DNA of 64,000 nt from Mauremys mutica (lineage: Eukaryota > Chordata > Testudines > Geoemydidae), in the NCBI RefSeq assembly GCF_020497125.1, contig NC_059082.1, positions 62,326,948 through 62,390,947 on the forward strand. The letters are read 5' to 3'. The notes under the pieces are model-generated. The model made no database searches and was not told the origin of the DNA. It saw nothing but the letters and a program-made list of their open reading frames with translations. This document shows positions 1-13,141 of the stretch, in pieces. The translations under genes and the position numbers were made by a program. How positions within the stretch are numbered: the first letter of the stretch is position 1; every line of letters starts with the position of its first letter.

Positions 1-443
1 GTGCTTAATTTTTGGAATTGCTCTTTTAAAATCTAGCAAATGCCTTAGTTCCAGATGTATTTTCTTTCTTTTTGTTTTAATACAATTTACTGTTTTAAGA
101 ACAGGATTGGATTTTTGGTATCCTAAGAGGTTTGTGCATGTTGTTTGATTAGCTGATAGCCACAGCTTATCTCTTTTGGTTTTTTTCTCTCAGCTCTTCC
201 CTGGAGAGGGGGTGAAAGGGCTTGAGGGTACCCCACAGGGAGAATTTCCCAAGTGCTCCTTTCTGGGTTCAAAGGGGTTTTTTTGCATTTGGGTGGTGGC
301 AGCATTTACCAAGCCAAGGTCAGAGAAAAGCTGTAACCTTGGGGGTTTAATACAAGCCTGGAGTGGCAAGTGTTAATTTTTAAAATCGTTGTGGGCCCCA
401 CCTTCTGCACTCGAAGTGACAGAGTGGGAATTCAGCCTTGACA
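1..443 (+). mobile_element. LTR, 3' part, cut by window edge
   Basis: This stretch aligns from base 1 with position 63051 of the complete solo LTR at 62595-63515 and ends in the same way (...TTGACA). It is in the same orientation. The polyadenylation signal AATAAA seen at 63131 is AATACA here (about 80-85), so this copy looks older or decayed. No primer-binding-site-like sequence follows position 443, which suggests a solo or 3' LTR rather than a 5' LTR. Its start lies outside the window. Confidence 0.85.
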
Positions 444-2032
444 GAGGTACACTTGTTTGGGACGGTTTTGCTGCTAACTTGGACATGGCAGATGTTTTCC
501 CAACAGGCAGAAAACAGGATGAGTGATATTTCATCATTCATTTTAGTAAAGATGTACACATAAAGGAAGAGAAAGGGGGTCCCCCTTCCTTTTCATATCC
601 AGAGAAAAATAGATTAGCTTCCCATGACAGTACCACTGTAGTAGAAAAATCAAGTTCTGGGAGCCTGGGTTTAATTAAGTTTTAAGTAGTACATAGGCCT
701 TGTGCTGTGCATCTGAAAAGGTGTGAATTTCACCCTTAGAGAACACAACAATTTCCACTGGGGATTCCTATTCATGGAACCCTCTGTAGAATAAAAACAA
801 TGGGCCAGATCCTCGGCTAATGTAGATTGGTATAGCTCTACTGAAAATCATTTCAAAGATGGGAATCCAATTTTTGTTTTATTTATCTGCCCACATTTTT
901 CCCTTTACTTACTTACAAAACTTATTGAAGAATCACCACGCCCCCCCAAACTCCCAAAGCCACAACCACCCACCCTTCCTCTCTTACGGAGCATATTAAA
1001 AATGGTAGCAAATAAAGAATACAATATCAAACACTTGCCAAGCATAATATAAACAATAAACTGAAGGTTTTTCATGTAAACAGTTTGGTAAAAAGGAGGA
1101 ATTGGAGAGCCATAATAACCAACAGCCCCAAAACAAATTGTAAAGAGAATTAAATGAGTGAAATGAAATATTGAATGCTGCCATCCAGTGAGCACTTTGA
1201 TAATAAGATTCCTCAGATGTATTCATGCTGCACAGAAGGTAAAAGAGAAGATTGGTCTATTGACATGATAGCAAAAATGAGGACAGCAATGGAGATGTGT
1301 AAAATAGTGAGTTTAATTCTGTGATTACATGAGAAGAATAGGAGGGAGAACCTCTAAGGCAATCATCCCCTATCATCTAGTGTGGTAGGGAAGGGCTTAG
1401 ATAACAAACACAATAGCTATGTGAAATTAAATGCATTTAAGACAATAGACCAGATTCACAGCAAGTATAAATTGACATAACTTCACTGACTGTAAGCAGA
1501 GGAACACCAATTTACACCAGCTGAAGATTTGGCCAAGATGTGGAGTACTCAGTCTGCATACTCAGTGGAGAACAAATTCATTTCTGGCATAAGCAGCTGC
1601 AGTTTCCATCAGAGTCAGTGGGAATTGTACCCTCTTATAGCATGCATGAATTTGGCTTACTCTGTGCCTGAGCCAAAGCATACTGAAGTCAATGGAAAGC
1701 ATACCAGTGTCTGTACTGAGTTTTGGATTAGAACATCTGGATATAGATCTGAAGGAAATTCGGGATTAGAAGTATTTAAGTACCACCCAACAGATCAAAG
1801 TAATCTCTGATATGAGCTTGCAAACCTAAAAAGTCACTAGTGACTGTAATTTGTCACAGTTATACAAATGCATAGAGTAGGAATGTATGAACAAACAAGC
1901 TTAACCTTTCTTGGGAAAACATTAGAAACAATTTTGCAAGATGTAGTGAGAGATCTACTAGAAAACATAATTTGATTGGAGCCATCCATAAAGGATTTAA
2001 GAAGGAGGTCTTGCTTAACTAAAATAATGAAA
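444..2032. other. unique AT-rich sequence, no gene seen
   Basis: No coding or RNA signal is supported. Around 801-860 there is a decayed half of the palindromic repeat family (gggccagatcctcggct...). A complete palindrome lies at 1448-1535. The short reading frames here have no recognisable domain. Confidence 0.5.
1448..1535. repeat. imperfect palindrome, dispersed family
   Basis: The left arm (CCAGATTCACAGCAAG...) is an imperfect reverse complement of the right arm (...CAGCTGAAGATTTGG), with a short loop at the centre. It belongs to a family seen at least nine times in this window, with arms near GATCCTCAGCTG and a central AAGTCAATGG-like motif. It is probably a small non-autonomous element, but the class is not shown by the sequence. 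Confidence 0.6.
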
Positions 2033-2442
2033 GGTTTCAGAATAGCCATGTTAGTCTGTATCCGCAAAAAGAACAGGAGTACTTGTGGCACCTTAGTGAC
2101 TAACAAATTTATTTGAGCATAAGCTTTTGTGGACTACAGCCCACTTCATTGGATGCATGGAATGGAACATATAGTAAGGATATATATGTACATACAGAAA
2201 ACATGAAAAGGTGGAAGTTGCCCTACCAACTCTAAGAGGCTAACTAATTAAGATGAACTATTATCAGTAAGAGGGAAAAAAAACCTTTTGTAGTGATAAT
2301 GACAAGAAGGTGTGCAGATACTTAACATGGGGAAATAGATTCAATGTGTGTAATGGCTCAGCCATTCCCAGTCTCTATTCAAGCCTAAATTGATGGTATC
2401 TAGTTTGCATATTAATTCAAGTTCAGCAGTTTCTCGTATGGC
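2033..2442 (-). repeat. unclassified interspersed repeat
   Basis: It starts ggtttcagaatagcc and includes the stretch tggcaccttagtgactaac, matching the repeat that flanks the Harbinger copy at 45876-50971 over about 300 bases. That second copy has an 11-bp target duplication, which suggests retrotransposition. The minus orientation is only a guess, assuming the ggtttcag end is the 3' end. It may be the 3' part of a longer retroelement. Position 2093 provides an empty-site version of the Harbinger insertion point. Confidence 0.6.
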
Positions 2443-4435
2443 CAATACACGCAGTGAATTTTGCTGCATATATTTGGCTTTTTAAAAATTTTTTTTTCCA
2501 AATTAAGTTGTATGGTAAGGTGTATAGTAATAAAGCATATGAACTACATAACAGGGAGATACAGATATACACCATTCTACCTGGCACTCTGGTTTACTAT
2601 ACAAACAACAATTCACCAGCTTGTCAGTTCATGTAAAGTGGTGTAGTTCCACCAAGTCAGTGATCCTTGGAGACCTGCCTAGTTTGGAGACAGACCTTAT
2701 GATCTTTTTCTGTAGAGAAGCAGATCCTATGCCCAACAGTACCTGTTTGGGTCCTTCTTATTCCATGTAGGTGAATTCAGGAGATTCTGGTTGCCACAGG
2801 ACTGCTGGGAAGATGGTCATCATAGGTGGTCAGGATGGGTGCAGATAAAATCAGTTGGCATTATCTGAGACATTGGTCAGGTAAATGGTGAATTGTGACA
2901 TCTGCTCATCTCTGTTCATTTGATTACTTCATCCTCCCTAATTGTCTGTTTCACCAGCTGTGGTATCATGTGTGAACACTAGAGCTAGCTCATCAGCTGG
3001 TGTAAATTGCTTAGTTCCACTGAAATCAGTGAAGACACTGATTGACACCAGCTTTGGATCTGACCCTAGATTGTAAGGGACAGGCACTGTTTTGTTACCT
3101 GACTGTTCAATAGGGCCTTGATCAGGGTTCCTGGCAAATTCCTATCATATAAATAAATACAATAGTCAGATGACACATACTGGAGTCAGCAAGAAGCTGA
3201 AGCAACGTTCAGTTAAGAGCAGCTGTCAAATTATCAAACGTCATGTGACATCATCTATAACAATTTTGCATCTTGGACCAACTTAGAGAAACTGTGTTCT
3301 CGAAGACCTGAGAAATAAATTGAAACAAATGTGTCCTGAATTGTCTGTTTTAATAATCAAAACATATGCTGCTAAAATAGCATCAATACTTTCTCCTGTA
3401 CCTTCTGAATAAAATATATAATCTGAAAATTCTGATGGGCCACATCCCTACTAAAACTTGTAAAACTGAAATAGCAACAGCTCTGGGGTGTAGATACAAG
3501 ATGAACCTATTTATCACAACTTAATAATGCAGGCTATAACGTTAAACCACTCTCTTCAAAGTTTGTAACAGTAATTGCTCTAGCTTAGGTTTCAAGTCTC
3601 TGAACTGATCAGGATTGATGAAGCCTGACTGCAGAACACTCTCATAGGTTTTTAAATAGTCTTTGGCAGGAGAAATAAAACATAGTTGACTAATGATACT
3701 AGGAAACTTTAGAAAAAGTTAAGTAAGAAAAATAGCTGCATTTTTTCCTTCTCTCTACAATATTCCAGAAGCGTTCACCCAGGGTGAGAGGACATTAGGA
3801 GGTAAATTTTACCCCAAAATTACAATAAGTGCAATCAGATCTCATGCTTCAGAGTACAAGCTTTTAATACTATAGGGGGTTAGGAAGTAATTTTTCCATC
3901 AGTCTCTTTATAAGATTCTCCAATTAGCTAATATAGCTGCAATATGGCTGATTTTTCCACCTTCGTCTGAAGCATCAGTTACTGGCCATTGCTAGCTGCA
4001 GAATATTAGGTTGAATGCATCTAAGAGTTCATGTGACATGACAAATCCTATGTTTTGATTTTTTAAAATAGGGTTTGATATTAACAAGACTCACATAGCT
4101 AATACCTGTGCATCACAGTAAAAGTATATCTTTAAGGAATATTTGATTTGAATGTGAGGTTAGAGGGCTGTAGGACTGTGCAGAAGTTTCAGTTTAAATC
4201 TGTTACACAGCTGACAGCAGTTTTGGTTTGAGTCCAACCTGCAATCATAAACAAGCAATGACATTTTTTTTCCCTTCAGAATTGTTTGGTCCACATCTTC
4301 AAAGTTATTTACGTACCCAACTCTCATTGAAATACCTACACACATTGGAGGAGCTGAGCCTTTGTGTCCAAGAACTATTTGACGCTTTGGGCAAACTTTG
4401 TTTTTTCTATTTATTCATAAACATTCAGATGAGTT
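2443..4435. other. unique sequence, no gene seen
   Basis: AT-rich single-copy sequence with one palindromic repeat at 2983-3065. I see no domain-bearing reading frame, RNA gene or further mobile element. Confidence 0.5.
2983..3065. repeat. imperfect palindrome, dispersed family
   Basis: The left arm, with tcatcagctggtgtaaattg, pairs with the right arm ending in caccagctttggatctgacc. The core has actgaaatcagtg. It has the same arm pattern as the copies at 13142 and 14511. Confidence 0.6.
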
Positions 4436-5694
4436 TGTGATGGATTCCCGCTGGGGTGCCATCTGGGACTGTGGTACCACTGAATCCCCTGACCCCCCAG
4501 CTTGGGCTCCCTCTACACTGTACTGCTGTCACCAGCCTGCCAAGCCCTCTCCCAGGCTCCAGCCTTCAATTTTACCAGCACACATACAGGTAGGGACACA
4601 CCCAGCTGCAGTTACATATGGAGGCTGTGATCAGCTCTGCCTGTGGAGGCTTCAGCTAAGGAACTTCCCAGCTACTCAGACACGGCTGCAAACTCAAAAT
4701 TATACTGTCTTGCACGGCACGAGAACTGTACAGAGTAAGCTCATGAAATGCCCCTGCAACGTGGAGAGGAAATATACAACAGCTTTTCACCCTGAGTTAT
4801 GATTTCTCCACACACACTGGTTTTAGACAAAACACAAAAAAAGTTTGTTTACTACAAAAGATAGATTTTAAGTGATTATAAGGGATAGAAAACATTTCAA
4901 AGCAAATTACCTAGCAAATAAGCAAAACACGCAAACGAAGCTTAAAATACTACATAGATTGGCTATGAGTAGCAAATTCTCACCTTAAATGATATCAGCA
5001 GGCTACAGATTCTTAAGGGGCAAGCTGCACTAATTTACAGCTTAAAATCCCCAGGTGGTCCATTCACAAGCTAAAAATCCCTTTACTCTGGGTCCAGCAC
5101 TTCCCCCAGTTCAGTCTCTCTGTTCCTTAGGTGTTTCCAAGAGTCTCTTTGGGTGGAGAGTCAGTGAAGAACCATGAGGATGTCACTCCCCTGCCTTAAA
5201 TAGCTTTTGCATATGGTGTGAACCCTTTGTTTCAGAGCTTGGTTCCCAGGCCAGTCAGTGGAAAAATACTAGTATCCCAAGATGGAGTCCAGCATCAGGC
5301 CACCTGGTCACATGTCTCTGTAGTGTCACAGCAGCCATGAGTGGGAGGCTGTTTGTAGAGTCCTCAGGAAGACTCCCCAGGTTCAGGAAGATAAACTTCT
5401 TCTAAGGCCTATTGTTTTCCTAATGGCTCAATAACCTGAATGGGCCTTCCCAGCCAGCCATATAGACTGAGAGCTTTTTGCCTAGTGGGTGTTCCGCAGG
5501 TGTAAACACATTTACATAGTCAATATTCCTAACTTCAGATACAAAAATGATGCATGCAAATAGGATAATCATATTCAGCAAATCATAACCTTTTTAATAT
5601 CTCTCATGACCTATCTTGCATAAAATACATCAGAATTATGCCATAATCATAGCATAATAATATTTTTATGAAGACTATGGAGTGCAGTGTCACA
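4436..5694 (-). mobile_element. solo LTR, antisense
   Basis: The ends are TGTGATGG on the left and GTGTCACA on the right, so the minus strand also reads TGTGA...CATCACA. The flanks are gagtt (4431-4435) and gcgtt (5695-5699), a 4/5 match to a 5-bp target duplication. Read on the minus strand, its start TGTGACACTGCACTCC resembles the LTRs at 42399 (TGTGATGTTGCACTCC) and 8352 (TGTGACGTTGCACTCC). No internal retroviral sequence flanks it. The 134-codon frame inside (4398-4802) has no recognisable domain and is likely chance. Confidence 0.65.
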
Positions 5695-7029
5695 GCGTTC
5701 AGAGTTCATGCTGTATTTCAGATTTGATCCACGCTTGTTGTGACAGGGTATGCAGGACAATTCACATGGTATTTTCCAAGACAACCACTAATTCCACTTT
5801 GGTTTCTGTGAAATCACACAAATTCATTGAAAATGATCCTTGACTATAGATTTGCAATGTGATTCAACCCTGGGAAAGCCTGGTTCATTCCAGCTGTCCT
5901 GGGGTACACTCACCACCGGGGTGCTCCCTTGTGACTGCATCTGGGGGTTAGCGCTCCCTGGTCTGATGCCCCCTGTGACGCTGGCAGAGCAGGTGCCAGC
6001 TCATGCCAAGGCCCAGGGTCTCACTGAACAATGATATATGCATAGTTGGAAACTAGGCTGGTTCATCTGTGGATTAGAATAGATAAAATAGATATTTGTG
6101 TTATAAGAATGAGTTTAGTGTTTAATACATGCAGCATTCCATAAATTCTAATCTGATTTATCTGTATCCCATGTATCAAAAGTTATATTGAGTATTTGCA
6201 TTGGAAACCTCTGTAACTGTGTAACAAACAGGAAAAGAAGCATTAATTAAGGTACAGTGCTCGTCCTGCACACAAGATGGCCCATTGAAGGCAAATGAGG
6301 CATTAAGTAGCATGAAAGGACAGAGACCTTGTCCAGGAAGTGGAGGGCTGCACATGAACTCATCTCATCAGTTTGGATTCTGGGGTGAAGGGGATAAAAA
6401 CCCCTGAGAAGGAGAAGTTGGTTCTCTTTATGCTGCCTGGACTCTGAGGGGCAAAGTTTCCTAAACATAAGCAAGAGATCCCCATGCTAATACGATGGCT
6501 ATAACCAACTGTGGCTGATCAGCTGTTAACAGTAATATTTCATTAAGAATATCACTTCTGCTGTCAGACTTACCAGTGAAAATTGCCTGCAGCCCTTAGA
6601 AGGAGTCAGACAGGATACTCACAGCAGCTGGCTGCACATCTAAAGCCCAATTTAGTTCTAGCATAATCCCTGTTAGCTCAGCTGTAAAGACAAATACAAA
6701 GTTAGCTAGCCTTATAGCTTTCTTCTTCCTTCCTCATTGGAGCCATCAGTTTATATCTGACAATATCAATATTGTCCCCACTTATCACAAATATATTGAT
6801 TTGCTATATCTTGTATATCTATAAGTCTTTTAATTATGTCATTATATACTTCCATGTCTATCTCAGGGAGGATGGTTTTCCATTGACAGAGTATTTTCCC
6901 ATAGCTACAGATCTTTCAATCCTTTCTTTTCATTTAGATCTTTTATCCACTTCTGTACCCTACTTGGAATGAGGACATTTTGATTTCTTGTCCTACCCAG
7001 CCTCCACTTAATTCCTAACAATCATTATA
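5695..7029. other. unique sequence with one GC-rich patch
   Basis: No gene is seen. A patch at about 5845-6030 is clearly more GC-rich than its surroundings and may be a repeat fragment, but I cannot name the family. The rest is AT-rich with no recognised element. Confidence 0.4.
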
Positions 7030-8210
7030 TGTTAGTCTAGTGTTGTACTTTGGCCCAAAAAGGATTAGTTCTAGGGCGCTTCATTCTAAAACCAGTAGCT
7101 ATCTGTAATACACACAGAGGCGGCATAATGAAGGCACCACATGCAATACACAATGCCTGTGCTTGTTTATAGGCTAGTTGTCCCAGATTTGTGTTTGCTG
7201 CTGATCCAAAGGCCTGGGGGTGGCAGCCATCCTCAATAATTGGTCTAAGTAGCACTCTGTGTAGCATTACCACTGTTTTCTTAACCACTCCCCAGGATTT
7301 CCCAGCAATACGTACTTCTAAGTAAGTTAAATCTGGCTTTGCATTTATCTTTAATACTTTCAAAATGGTTTCTCCAAGTGTGCTTGTTATCAAATATTAC
7401 ACCTAAGAATTTGTAATTTTTCACTGTGTTTATCGGTTGCTCATATAGACATAACTACATTTTTTTTGTAATTTTCTTGTTGGGGAGATCAGTCCGTTAG
7501 TTTTGTCTATGGAGAATATGAAGCCCCACTTGTTTCCCCACTGTGGCCTTCTCTTAAGTGCATCATTATTTCTTTTGGCGGCACTTTCTGTGTTTGGTCC
7601 ATATGGCACGGTCATCAGAAAATAACCTGATCCCTGTATTCATCTCCTTAGGGAGGTCATTCATCATGATGTTGAAGTGGGTTGGGCTAATTACATTCAA
7701 CTGTTAATGAAACTCCACAGGGAAGAGTATGTTGGAAAAAGCTTTTTCTATTTGGACTTGAATGGTTCTTTTGCTTATGTTCCTTTTCTGTTTGTATGAT
7801 TTTCCTATAACAACCAGGTAGGCCGCTTTACGATGTAGTCTCTCTCTCCGTAACACAGCATAGGCTTTTTCCTGTGTCCAGGAAGGATACTATCATGAAT
7901 TCTTTGATTCTTGTGCTTTTTTGTTCTTCTGTCTCTATCCTTAGAATGTGGGCAATCACACTCCTGTATCTTTTGAACACACTTTGCTTTCTATCTATGA
8001 ACCTATTCCTTTCTAGATGTGCTACTAATATCTCCGTTACTGTTCTTTTCATGGTTTTACCTAACCATGCTGTGAAGGAAATTGGTCTGTATGCCTCAGG
8101 TCTTGAGAACAAATTCCCCAGTTTCCTTTCTGGGAGAATAATGGCATGTTTTCAGTCCTTAGGTATTTCACCTTTTTGCCATATGTTGTTATATCATTTT
8201 AGTATCCTAA
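7030..8210 (-). pseudogene. decayed non-CR1 LINE reverse transcriptase
   Basis: Read on the minus strand, conceptual pieces follow the order of a non-LTR reverse transcriptase. At 8112-7828 there is an N-terminal piece with EAYRPISFTAWLGKTM and, further on, FLDTGKS in the place of the motif with the first catalytic Asp. At about 7650-7600, NIMMNDLPKEM and then FSDD occupy the place of the YxDD box. At 7615-7430 there is a thumb-like stretch with NKWGFIFSIDKT. At 7393-7037 there is a C-terminal region. Frameshifts and stops separate the pieces, so it cannot encode an active enzyme. The motif style differs from the CR1 copy at 31030 and resembles I/R1/Jockey-type LINEs; that placement is inference. 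The endonuclease part and 3' end were not found. The 160-codon frame at 7874-8356 on the plus strand is only its antisense shadow. Confidence 0.65.
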
Positions 8211-8351
8211 AGCTTCCCAGCCCCTTTCTGCTCTCAACTTCCTGGCTTCATACAAGCGCAACTTGCCTCTGTCCAGCTGGGCTTCATCTTCAAGCAATTC
8301 TTGTCATTCAAGCCCAAGTCTCTCCACCCACCCCAGATGCAGCGTACCAGG

Positions 8352-8718
8352 TGTGACGTTGCACTCCATATGCTTATGAATGTGAATATGATGTAACTGA
8401 TATAATATGATATCCCCTCCTTGTGCCAAAGCTATAAAAGGAGAGTGGAACAGAACAAAGGAGGCTTGCCAGTCGTGAGAACACCTCTAGTTCCCACCTA
8501 AGATGTCTGCTGGAACTAACAAGGACTGTACCAGGGGGAAGGGATTGGGACCAGACTAGGAAGGAGTCTAGTCTGTGAAAGAAGCTTTTTGGAACATCTC
8601 TGAGGGTGAGTTTTTACCTATAAACAGTTTCTTAATGTATTAGGCTTAGACGTGTGTGTTTTTGCTTTATTTTGCTTGGTGACTTACTTTGTTCTGTCTG
8701 TTATTACTTGAAACCACC
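8352..8718 (+). mobile_element. truncated LTR fragment
   Basis: It begins TGTGACGTTGCACTCC, as in the LTRs at 42399 and (minus strand) 4436. It has a TATA-like box, tataaaag, at 8433-8440. The last part (ttctgtctgttattacttg) matches the 42399 LTR near 43155-43175. Homology stops at about 8718, where a hAT-like MITE fragment begins, so the 3' end of the LTR is missing. Confidence 0.7.
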
Positions 8719-8892
8719 AGTATGTCCCTTGGCCCGTGCCACTTCCAGCAGCTCCCATTGGCCCGGAGCAGTGATCCACGGCCAGTGGGAGCCACGATCG
8801 GCCGGACTTGTGGACGGGGCAGGTAAACACACCGGCCCGACCTTCGAGGGGCTTTCCCTACACAAGCGACGACCTCTATTTGAGAAACCCTG
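8719..8892 (+). mobile_element. hAT-like MITE fragment
   Basis: A GC-rich block (cagcagctcccattggcccg) ends in TTGAGAAACCCTG, a typical 3' terminal repeat of hAT elements (reverse complement CAGGGTTTCTCAA). The matching 5' terminal repeat is not visible; the block directly abuts the truncated LTR. Either the insertion was followed by a deletion or the fragment was already truncated. Confidence 0.55.
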
Positions 8893-11354
8893 ATTTAGCT
8901 TATCCCCACTTGAGTAAACCCAACCTTGCCCCCCAAAATACGGAACTAGCATGTTTGCCATGACATTGTTCACTCTGCTTGTGCATTAGAACTCATTTCT
9001 GCATCCTGTGTCTGTTTTATCTATTTAGGCTGTCAGCTCCTCAGGACAGGGACTGTCAGTTACTCCATGTTTCTACAGTGCCTAGCACAATGGAGCCCCA
9101 TTCTTTGTTGGGCACTAGGGTCATCAACGTTTTTATTATTACCACCACCACCACTAGCTAAGTAGGAAGTGTCAGTTACACTTTTCAAACCTTAAGAATG
9201 TACTAATATCTAAAATGGTTAGCTATTATTCAATTATGGGTATAACAGTCTAGTGTCAAAGCACTATGGAAAACAGCGATGTGTAATATGGAAAGATAGA
9301 TATTGGATAGCATATACATTACTGAGGTACAATGAGGTGCTGCTACATGAATTATAAGCAAAAGAGTTCATCGATGTTGGCATCACCGTTTGTTATCATA
9401 CCTAGAGTATATGCAGCTGTCTGTTGCAGTTGTTTTAATCAATTCCTCTTTCCAGCATTGTCTTCATCAATTCACACACACCTGGGTGAAAAAAGTTCAT
9501 CAGTTATTCAAAACTATGCACACTAGCTTGGCTCCATACAGAACATATGTTCCTGTCCATATACACTGATAGGAATGGATTTACGGCTTATTTAAATACA
9601 TTTTTAATTGACTGTTGCCTAGTAGTCAAAACTCTGCATGCTTGCAGCAAAGCCAAATAAAATACACATGGAAAGATGACACGTCACAGGCATTCCATTT
9701 CTGCCCTCCAGTAAGTTTTTCACTTCATCCTTAATAGCATCTGTTGAGTGGATGCTTTCCATCAGTTTCCTGGGGGGTGTTGCAGGAGATGGAAATCAGG
9801 AGGTAGTTATGTATGAAACTAGGCCACTAGCAATCTGTTCCTAACAGCAGTGTTACTCACTGACTGCACAATTCAATTTTCAGTGGGCCAGAGGCACATT
9901 TCTTAATTCAAGGACTAATATGAGCATCAGTGGCTACTCATGGACCACTCCAATGTACAATATGAAGGAACTTATTATCTACCTTCAGAGGTGGCTGCCC
10001 TGCTCAATGCAGAGTTCCCCCAGAAAACCCTTACTTCTTTCATAGGGTCAATTTGTAAAGCATGTTGAGGTCCTTTGATAAATGGTGCTAAACTTGGAAG
10101 AGAATTCCCATGTGAGGCAGTGTCAGGCAGATATTCTGATTGTTCACTTGAATACATTTACTGGAAATATTTCTTGTGCTGCTCATTCCCTTGAGGAAGT
10201 GTACTTATTACTTGGGTATCCTGCATTAATTTTTTGAAGCAAACAAATGGCAGCCACTCTTCTCTTTGAAGGCTGATCTTTATCATCTGGAAACAGAAAC
10301 AGCTGCTTTACAAATGAATTGCAACAGGGGACCAAAATATACATGGATATTCTGTATTCACATTAGGGGGCAGAGAGGAAATGAAATGCCCAGAACCAGC
10401 TGCACAAGATCTCAAGTGAGGGAGGACAGAGAGTGAAGTGAGTACAAGATTCCCTGGCTTTGTTTCTATTATGTGTTTCAGGATTTCCACTGAGAACCAT
10501 CTTGTGTAAGAAACACTGATAAAATAGTGACTTCCAGGAGAGGCAAGTGCAGCTTGGCTACTGGTAGCTCAACCAGGAGTGTGTTGCTTGTTCAAACTAC
10601 TGCCCACAGACCACAAGGGACTTCACTGTGGATGGGCTGGAGGCAGAAATTGTAGATCTGAATTCAGGTTTGAACTTCCCAACGTTTCAGGAAGATTGGC
10701 ATCTTTGGCTGATTTTTTTTCATTCACTTTGGAAGTGAATTAAAATAAACCAAATTAAGGCTATTTTAATTTTGAATGTGAGTGTCCACGCAGGGTTTAA
10801 TGCAGTTTAACTAATCCACTTTAAATGTACACCTTTAGTCAATTTGGATTAATTTCCCTGAGTAGACAAGCCTTAATTCACACTTTCCAGAAAAAATAAC
10901 AACTGTTACAACTTTCGACCTTTGAAGTGCTTTACAAGTGTTAACTAATCAGTCCTCACAGAACATCTCAAAGCTAGGTAACTAGGTATTGTTATAATAG
11001 CTTAAGAAATGGGGAGAACTACGTACGGCTCCCTAACTGTATCCTCAGCTGTGCAGCCAGAATAGCAAAGTGCTCACATTTGATCACTCACAATCTCTCC
11101 TTCCTGCAGAAAATCACTCTTCCTTCATCCCCAGTGTCCTCTTCTGAAGCAGAGACCCTTAGACTCACTGCTGCTCAGTGACTGTGCAGGACAAAGATGG
11201 GGCAAGATTCATGAGCGTCCAATCAAGGGGTTGAGGGCTCATTTGCATGTCCTCCATGCCCCTTTAGGAGCGCCACAGGTTCTAACTGCAAAGACACTCC
11301 ACAACCCTTTCTATCTGAGCCTGGGTATCCTCACAACAGACAGAGGAGAAATGG
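8893..11354. other. unique sequence with one MIR-like tail
   Basis: Apart from the MIR-type tail at 9025-9160 I recognise nothing. Around 10900-11010 (gtgctttacaagtgttaac) the sequence resembles an old CORE-SINE tail but is too decayed to assign. Confidence 0.45.
9025..9160 (+). repeat. MIR/CORE-SINE-like 3' tail
   Basis: It contains caggacagggactgtcag and cagtgcctagcacaatgg, followed by a TTATTATTACC-type end. Related tails are seen at 56605-56715 and, inverted, at 40826-40940. This is typical of old CORE-SINE or L2-type 3' ends in amniotes. Confidence 0.5.
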
Positions 11355-11622
11355 GATGGACTTTTGGTTAAGACACAAGAACAGGACTCTGGGTTCAACT
11401 TCTATTTCTGCCACAGGCTCCCAGTGGGACCCGGGGTAAGTTACTTTATCGCTCCGTGCCTGTTTCCCATCTGTAAAATAAGGATAATAGTCCTTCCTTT
11501 AATGTTTTTGCTCTTTGAGGCAAGGATTGTCTCTTACCATGTGTAAATACAGCATCTTGATCCTGGGGATACAGATCTTGGTTGGGTCTCTAGATGTTAA
11601 TGTAATAACAATAAATAATAAC
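11355..11622 (+). repeat. MIR-like SINE
   Basis: It shows the MIR core order: gactctgggttcaact, then the tgggacccggggtaagtt position of the tgaccttgggcaag core, cccatctgtaaaataagg, a cttgaggcaaggattgtct-like region, and an AATAATAA tail. It is heavily diverged. Confidence 0.6.
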
Positions 11623-13141
11623 TGGTGCAGATTCCCTGGGGTAGGAATAAGGGACTTCTGTGCCCCTTATTCTCCTGTTAATCTGGGACAGGATTTACCT
11701 ATTAAAGAGTCAAAGACATGATGTGGTACAAGTATCTCAGAAGTTTGTTGCACATTACTCCATTGCCATGAAAAAGTGAATTATTAATATTAGACTTAAT
11801 GTATTATGGCTGCAACCTGTTCTAATCACCTTTAAAAATCCATTTTTATGTCTTCTGAATTATTGGCAAAGGGGTACATTTTGAAATATTGTCAGGGAAA
11901 TTGCCCAGATTTAATTGGAAGTGAACCAGTTTCCTCAAACTCTGAACTCTACTGGGCACACAGAGTGAAGGATATTTTTTTTAACATACAATTTTAGTCA
12001 TTACCAGTCGTGGTGTCTGTGAACTTCCTATATATTTGCAGAATAAACAGTCTTTTTCCATTTTCACTTATTTTAGCAGATAATTTTAAACAGATGGTGT
12101 TTATCATATCAACTGCCTTTTCTTTAAACGAATTGTCTGAGACTTTCTCCCTAACACTGTGCTGAGAAACCCAAACGTGCCATCAGTATATGAAGACCAC
12201 CTTGATAAACTGTCTAGTGATGTTTAGCTTTCTCACGAAGTCATTTGGTCCTTGAAATTTGCTAGCACTGCAGATGTAACTGTCAGTAGCTACTGCACAC
12301 TTCTGGCACCATACTGTACAGTAAGCAGTCTCAACACAGCCTCTAGGGCTGAACCTGTGAGACGGTGAGGTTCTCAGGTTCCACTGGGGACAGACTAAGT
12401 TTGCAACACAGTCTGTTTTACTAGCAAATACTCAATTCTTTGTTCATTCAAGGCAGTTTTTTCCCCCTGTTCACATCCCGAAAATGTCTATATTTTTATG
12501 TCTCATCAAATATGAAAAACAGTTGTGCACTTAGAGGTACGTGTATGAAGGTAAAAGATAGCTTGATTGTTTGTCTGTACAGCATCTCATTCCATCAACA
12601 AGACATAAAATGCTGTTTTGAAAATATTCCTTCATCTATTTTACTGGTAATAGCATGCAAATCCCCACCCAGTAGGGCATATTTTGAATCTTAATTTTAA
12701 AGCTGACTAGGACAAAATACGATCATGCTGGTTTGTATATTCCTTGACCGGTTTTAAGAATGTGGGGAATTTGAACATTGCTTGAAATGAACATGACCTA
12801 AAAGCGAATGGAAAACATGGTGGCCTCTGTTTTTTAATGTTACCGATGACTCAGAGGTCCATCCCAGTATTATACTTCCATTAATTAGATGTTTCAATTT
12901 ACTTAGCCCATACCAAAAGGTATCTCAGGGGTATTGCTATCCTTTATTGAAATGGAAAATGACCCTGTCTCTTATAAAACACAAACAGAAAAAGAAAAGG
13001 AAAAAACAAACAAACACAAGTTTACTACCTGATTTCAGATTACTTACCATTTAGCAGATGAAACCCTTAAATGACTGGACTGTTAAAATTTCAGGATGGA
13101 GCCTCCTCAAAATAGATGATGGTATTGGAACTTCCTATGAG

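Noticed and set aside
7874..8356. 160-codon plus-strand frame with hydrophobic stretches
   Set aside because: It is the antisense of the LINE reverse transcriptase fragment on the minus strand.
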